Below, in pieces: positions 60,235-64,000 of a DNA stretch of 64,000 nucleotides. This DNA is from Emticicia fluvialis (GTDB lineage: Bacteria; Bacteroidota; Bacteroidia; Cytophagales; Spirosomataceae). Position 1 is the first letter of the stretch, and each line of letters opens with the position of its first letter. A program made the position numbers and the translations under genes. A model generated the notes under the pieces. That model searched no databases and was not told the origin of the DNA. It was given only the letters and a program-made list of their open reading frames with translations. The stretch is taken from the NCBI RefSeq assembly GCF_024793945.1, contig NZ_JANUSD010000014.1:62001-126000 (forward strand), written 5' to 3'.

Positions 60235-62372
60235 AACGAAATCCTCACCTTTACAAAAGGCTTTTGGTGCCTGTCCGCCTGCTTATGGTTCTGCCGGGCA
60301 TAGTAGCCCTGATGCTTCATGCAACTCCGGATGCTGTGCCTGATATCGACTGGACAGAATACAACGGCGGGCCCGACAAAAATCACTTTTCTTCTCTTAC
60401 CCAGATTAACACCGAAAACGTAAAACAACTAAAAGTAGCCTGGGAGTATGCCTCAGGCGGGGCAGACACCCTGAAAAACACCACCCAGATGCAGTGTAAC
60501 CCGATTGTTATTAAAGGGATATTGTATGGGGTTTCGGCGGGGGCGCAGGCTTTTGCGGTTGATGCCGCCACCGGAAGAGAAATCTGGAAGACACGCCTGA
60601 ATGATGATACCTTTAACATGACCAGCCGTGGGGTAACTTATTGGTCAGACGGCAAAGAAGCCCGTATTTTCTTTGCCTACGGCGCTTTGATGTATGCTTT
60701 GAATGCCGCCGACGGCAAGCCTGTGCCAACTTTTGGCACGGGCGGGAAAATCAATCTGAAAGAAGGGATTGTACGACCCGGCGCTGATGATTACGTGGTG
60801 GCCAACACACCTCCCTCGGTTTATAAAAACGTGCTCATAGTGGGCACAAGAGTGTCTGAAAGTGCTACGGCTCTGCTGGGCGATGTAAGAGCTTATGATG
60901 TGATATCCGGGCGATTAATCTGGACATTCAGAACCATACCCCGTCCGGGTGAATACGGATATAATACCTGGGAAAAAGATAATTACAAAAACGTAGGCGG
61001 CGCCAATAGCTGGATGGGCATGGCTGTTGACCAGAAACGCGGGATAGTGTTTATACCGACGGGTTCGGCAGCTTTTGATTTTTACGGTGGAAACCGAAAA
61101 GGTGATAACTTGTTTGCGAATTGCCTGATTGCCCTGAACGCCAGTACCGGAAAACGGCTTTGGCATTTTCAGACGGTGCATCATGATATCTGGGACAGAG
61201 ATATTCCGGCTCCGCCTAATTTGTTTACTATTACCCTGAATGGCAAAAAGACAGATGTGGTGTCGGTAGTAAGTAAGCAGGGTTTTACGTTTGTATTTGA
61301 CCGCGTAACAGGTAAGCCTGTTTTCCCGATTGAAGAGAAGCCTTTTCCGGCCTCTGATATCCCGGGCGAATTGGCCTCCAAAACACAACCCATACCTTTG
61401 TTACCCGAACCTTTTACCAGGCAGCGGTTTACTGTTGATGATGTAAACAGCTTTGCATCAAACAAAGAAGAAATTATTGAGACCTTGAAAAAATCTAAAA
61501 CCGGAAACCCCTTTATTCCTTTGGGCAGAGAGAGAACACTCTTTTTTCCGGGCAGTGACGGTGGGGCGCAATGGGGTGGGGCATCGGTAGACGAAAACAG
61601 TATTCTGTATGTGCCGGCCAAAGAAAATCCGGTTTTCAGCTCATTGATAGACTCCCCTCATTCTGCAAGCGGTAAGGCGGAGGTGTCAGGAAAGCAATTG
61701 TACCAGACCTATTGCGCTGCCTGCCACGGCACCGACCGCGAAGGGAATCATGACGGAACCATACCGGGTTTACTGGGGGTAACCACCAGGTACACGAATG
61801 AGGGTATTTTGCAGATTCTGGCCAAGGGCAGGGGAATGATGCCGGCCTTTACCCAGATAAAAGAGACCGACAAAAAAGCCATAATAGATTATCTGAGCGG
61901 TAAAAATTCAAGTTCTCAAACTTCCGGAAAGACAGGGCTGTCAACCGTGGCCTATACCCATACAGGGTATAACCGCTGGTATGATACCAACGGATATCCT
62001 GTAAGTACACCTCCGTGGGGTACACTAACTGCCATAAACATGAACACCGGCAAACGCCAGTGGCAGGTGCCTTTGGGCGAATACCCTGAACTAACTGCTA
62101 AAGGCATACCGCCTACCGGTACTGATAACTACGGTGGTTCAGCAGTAACTGCCGGAGGATTGCTGTTCATTGCGGCTTCAAAAGATGAGCAGTTCAGGGC
62201 ATTTGACCGCCACACAGGCAAAGTACTGTGGCAAACCAAACTACCTGCTGCCGGATACGCATCGCCCAGTGTTTATGCAGTTAATGGCAAACAATACGTA
62301 GTAATAGCTTGTGGCGGCGGCAAACTGAAAAGTAAATCTGGCGATAAATATGTGGCTTTTGCATTGCCCTGA
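60231..62372 (+). CDS. PQQ-dependent dehydrogenase with internal cytochrome c domain
   Basis: The 713-residue protein has an N-terminal hydrophobic region (about 10-30) and an eight-bladed quinoprotein propeller: DWTEYNGGPDKNHFSSLTQINTENVKQLKVAW at the start, and AGYASPSVYAVNGKQYVVIACGGG at the end. Between blades lies a c-type haem domain with CAACH at residues 495-499 and GRGMMPAF as the probable methionine ligand. The family oxidises alcohols, aldoses or sugar acids in the periplasm and passes electrons to cytochromes, here perhaps to the cbb3 oxidase. It is divergent from the ROK kinase. No PQQ biosynthesis gene is in the window. Confidence 0.92.
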   Translation: MKRNPHLYKRLLVPVRLLMVLPGIVALMLHATPDAVPDIDWTEYNGGPDKNHFSSLTQINTENVKQLKVAWEYASGGADTLKNTTQMQCNPIVIKGILYGVSAGAQAFAVDAATGREIWKTRLNDDTFNMTSRGVTYWSDGKEARIFFAYGALMYALNAADGKPVPTFGTGGKINLKEGIVRPGADDYVVANTPPSVYKNVLIVGTRVSESATALLGDVRAYDVISGRLIWTFRTIPRPGEYGYNTWEKDNYKNVGGANSWMGMAVDQKRGIVFIPTGSAAFDFYGGNRKGDNLFANCLIALNASTGKRLWHFQTVHHDIWDRDIPAPPNLFTITLNGKKTDVVSVVSKQGFTFVFDRVTGKPVFPIEEKPFPASDIPGELASKTQPIPLLPEPFTRQRFTVDDVNSFASNKEEIIETLKKSKTGNPFIPLGRERTLFFPGSDGGAQWGGASVDENSILYVPAKENPVFSSLIDSPHSASGKAEVSGKQLYQTYCAACHGTDREGNHDGTIPGLLGVTTRYTNEGILQILAKGRGMMPAFTQIKETDKKAIIDYLSGKNSSSQTSGKTGLSTVAYTHTGYNRWYDTNGYPVSTPPWGTLTAINMNTGKRQWQVPLGEYPELTAKGIPPTGTDNYGGSAVTAGGLLFIAASKDEQFRAFDRHTGKVLWQTKLPAAGYASPSVYAVNGKQYVVIACGGGKLKSKSGDKYVAFALP

Positions 62373-62574
62373 TATTCTATATGATTTTAGAAAAGAAATT
62401 ATATGCAATTCAATGCTTGAAACGGTTCGCCGTAGAGTTCATCAGTTAGCAAAAAGAAGGTTTTTTTTACAAGTCTTACCGACTTAGGTAGGTAGTTAAA
62501 TGCAAGTTTGTTGCTCAATTTAATTAGTAGTTGTATTTATTCAATTGGTTGCTCTTCAATTAAACATAAATCAA

Positions 62575-64000
62575 ATGCGGTTATCTCTGTTTATTGCCCT
62601 GTTATGTATTTCAATCAGCACCCTGGCGCAGATTTCTGAAAATGCCATTGGCTTGCAGTTTAATCAATTACCAAAGCGGTGGGATGAGGGGCTGCCGCTA
62701 GGCAATGGCTTGATAGGAGAATTAATCTGGCAGAAAGGGAATAGGTTGCGATTTTCGCTCGACCATGCCGAATTATGGGATTTACGCCCCATGAAAGACC
62801 TGCATACACCCGGTTTTAATTACGCCTGGGTAAAAGAACAGGTGTTGAAAGATAACCTGAAGGCCATACAAAAAATTGGTGATGAACCCTACGAGAGCGA
62901 ACCCGCCCCAAGCAAACTGCCCGGTGCAGCCCTTGAATTTGACATGACCGGCTGGGGAGATGTAAAGCGCGTTGCCCTGAACATTGAAAAAGCCGAAGCA
63001 GAAATTGAATGGGAAAGCGGCACAAGGCTTACCTCTTTTGTACATGCTGCTAAACCCGTAGGGTATTTCAGATTTGAGAACCTGAAAGGTTTCAATATGG
63101 AGCTTCTGGCACCTGAATATGAAGGTGAAATAGATAAAACTGCCGGTGGCTCAGTGGCAGGTGATGACCTGGCGCGGCTGGGCTATAAACAGGGAAAGGT
63201 ATTGGCACACCGCCAATCTTTTGTATATGAGCAAGAAGGTTGGGGCGGGTTCAGTTATCAGGTATGTGTACAATGGCAGCAGGTTTCAGCCAGTGTGGTA
63301 GAAGGCCGGTGGGCCATTTCGGCGCATTATCCGCAAAAGCCCAAGGTAAAAGCAGTAACGCTGTTGTCTGTTGCGCAGCCCTACAAGGCATCGTTTGCCA
63401 GCCATCAGGCCTGGTGGAAAAACTTCTGGGGCAGGTCGTCTATCAACCTGCCTGACTCAGTTCTTGAAAAACAATGGTACCTTGAACAATACAAGTTTGG
63501 GAGCGTGGCGCGTGCCAATACACCGCCTGTTTCTTTACAAGCGGTATGGACAGCCGACAATGGCCGTTTACCACCCTGGAAGGGTGATTTTCATCATGAC
63601 CTCAACACCCAGCTAAGTTACTGGCCAGCCTATAGCGGCAACCATCTGGACGAAGCAATGGGGTATCTGAATCACCTTGACCAGAACAGAGCGCAATATA
63701 AAAAGTACACCCAATGGTTTTTTGGTACAGATGGCCTCAATGTACCGGGTGTAACAACCCTAAACGGTGAAGAAATGGGCGGCTGGATTCAGTATTCTTT
63801 ATCGCCTACGGTTTCTTCATGGCTGGCACAGCATTACTACCTGCAATGGCGGTACAGCATGGACAGGGCTTTTCTTGAAAAGCGGGCGTATCCGTGGTTT
63901 AAAGAGGTAGCGCGGCATCTGGAACAAATCACCTATAAAGATGCAGCCGGTAAAAGGCAATTACCACTAAGCACCAGCCCGGAGATTAATGAAAATAGCA
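62575..64000 (+). CDS. GH95-like glycoside hydrolase (3' end outside the window)
   Basis: The frame is open from the ATG at 62575 to the window end (475 complete codons seen). It starts with a signal peptide (MRLSLFIALLCISISTLAQ) and the GH95 N-terminal domain pattern KRWDEGLPLGNGLIGELIWQ. The catalytic barrel begins with SLQAVWTADNGRLPPWKGDFHHDLNTQLSYWPAYSGN, corresponding to the NLQGIWN...NINxxMNYWP region. The first of the two catalytic asparagines of known alpha-fucosidases is here D342 while the second is N344. STSPE with E470 matches the acid position. This suggests a divergent enzyme of the GH95 group, perhaps not a fucosidase. Confidence 0.85.
   Translation, partial: MRLSLFIALLCISISTLAQISENAIGLQFNQLPKRWDEGLPLGNGLIGELIWQKGNRLRFSLDHAELWDLRPMKDLHTPGFNYAWVKEQVLKDNLKAIQKIGDEPYESEPAPSKLPGAALEFDMTGWGDVKRVALNIEKAEAEIEWESGTRLTSFVHAAKPVGYFRFENLKGFNMELLAPEYEGEIDKTAGGSVAGDDLARLGYKQGKVLAHRQSFVYEQEGWGGFSYQVCVQWQQVSASVVEGRWAISAHYPQKPKVKAVTLLSVAQPYKASFASHQAWWKNFWGRSSINLPDSVLEKQWYLEQYKFGSVARANTPPVSLQAVWTADNGRLPPWKGDFHHDLNTQLSYWPAYSGNHLDEAMGYLNHLDQNRAQYKKYTQWFFGTDGLNVPGVTTLNGEEMGGWIQYSLSPTVSSWLAQHYYLQWRYSMDRAFLEKRAYPWFKEVARHLEQITYKDAAGKRQLPLSTSPEINENS

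Noticed and set aside
1..64000. CRISPR arrays, insertion sequences, prophage or integrated conjugative genes
   Set aside because: No regularly spaced repeats, transposase, integrase, relaxase or phage structural genes were seen in the coding frames or gaps.

Overview
The window is a stretch of chromosome from a member of the Bacteroidota, most probably an aerobic, glycan-degrading Cytophagales-type bacterium. The evidence is a SusC/SusD pair, many secreted lipoproteins, a Bacteroidetes-type ECF sigma factor, a fused CcoN-CcoO cbb3 oxidase, start sites with weak Shine-Dalgarno signals, and TAnnTTTG-like -10 elements. No rRNA, tRNA, CRISPR array, integrase or transposase was seen. All mobile-looking sequence is small palindromic or inverted-repeat intergenic DNA.

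Region 1 (1-3090) holds a small unknown protein and two exported proteins on the minus strand (TPR; TlpA-like thioredoxin). Region 2 (3559-15572) is a respiratory block on the plus strand. It contains an acyl-CoA desaturase, the copper ATPase ccoI, the short gene ccoS, an unknown exported protein, a tandem universal stress protein, a 130-residue unknown, then ccoNO, ccoQ, ccoP, ccoG, ccoH and a SafE-like membrane protein. Together these supply, metallate and assemble a cbb3 oxidase. A perfect 13-bp direct repeat with 22-bp spacing lies just upstream of ccoNO and looks like an activator site.

Region 3 (15578-20386) has an AraC regulator divergent from a sodium:solute symporter and a DapA/NanA-family aldolase, followed by a terminator and a luciferase-like oxidoreductase. 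Region 4 (20581-36212) has an AsmA-like protein facing a six-gene minus-strand operon: GH92 mannosidase, propeller/helical protein B, ChbG-like deacetylase, sialidase-like BNR protein, propeller/helical protein A, and a DUF3748 lipoprotein. A divergent esterase and a P1-family peptidase adjoin it. The operon looks like a glycan-degradation unit without its own SusCD. Proteins A and B are paralogues that join a sensor-type beta-propeller to an unassigned helical domain and are the best candidates for a new enzyme family.

Region 5 (36665-47953) is an ECF sigma factor, SusC, SusD, then a calcineurin-type phosphoesterase, a ceramidase-family protein lacking the expected serine, a PqaA-like hydrolase, a 70-residue protein resembling an anti-sigma N-terminal domain, and a GDPD. 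This reads as a locus for phosphoester or lipid-like substrates rather than polysaccharide, although terminators divide it into several transcripts.

Region 6 (47950-50911) is three minus-strand membrane proteins, including a CPBP protease. Region 7 (51065-59807) pairs a GH2 enzyme of the exo-beta-glucosaminidase type and an unknown 782-residue hydrolase-like protein with a XylR-type regulator, an MFS sugar transporter and a ROK kinase. Region 8 (60231-64000) is a PQQ dehydrogenase with an internal cytochrome c domain, and a GH95-like enzyme cut by the window end.
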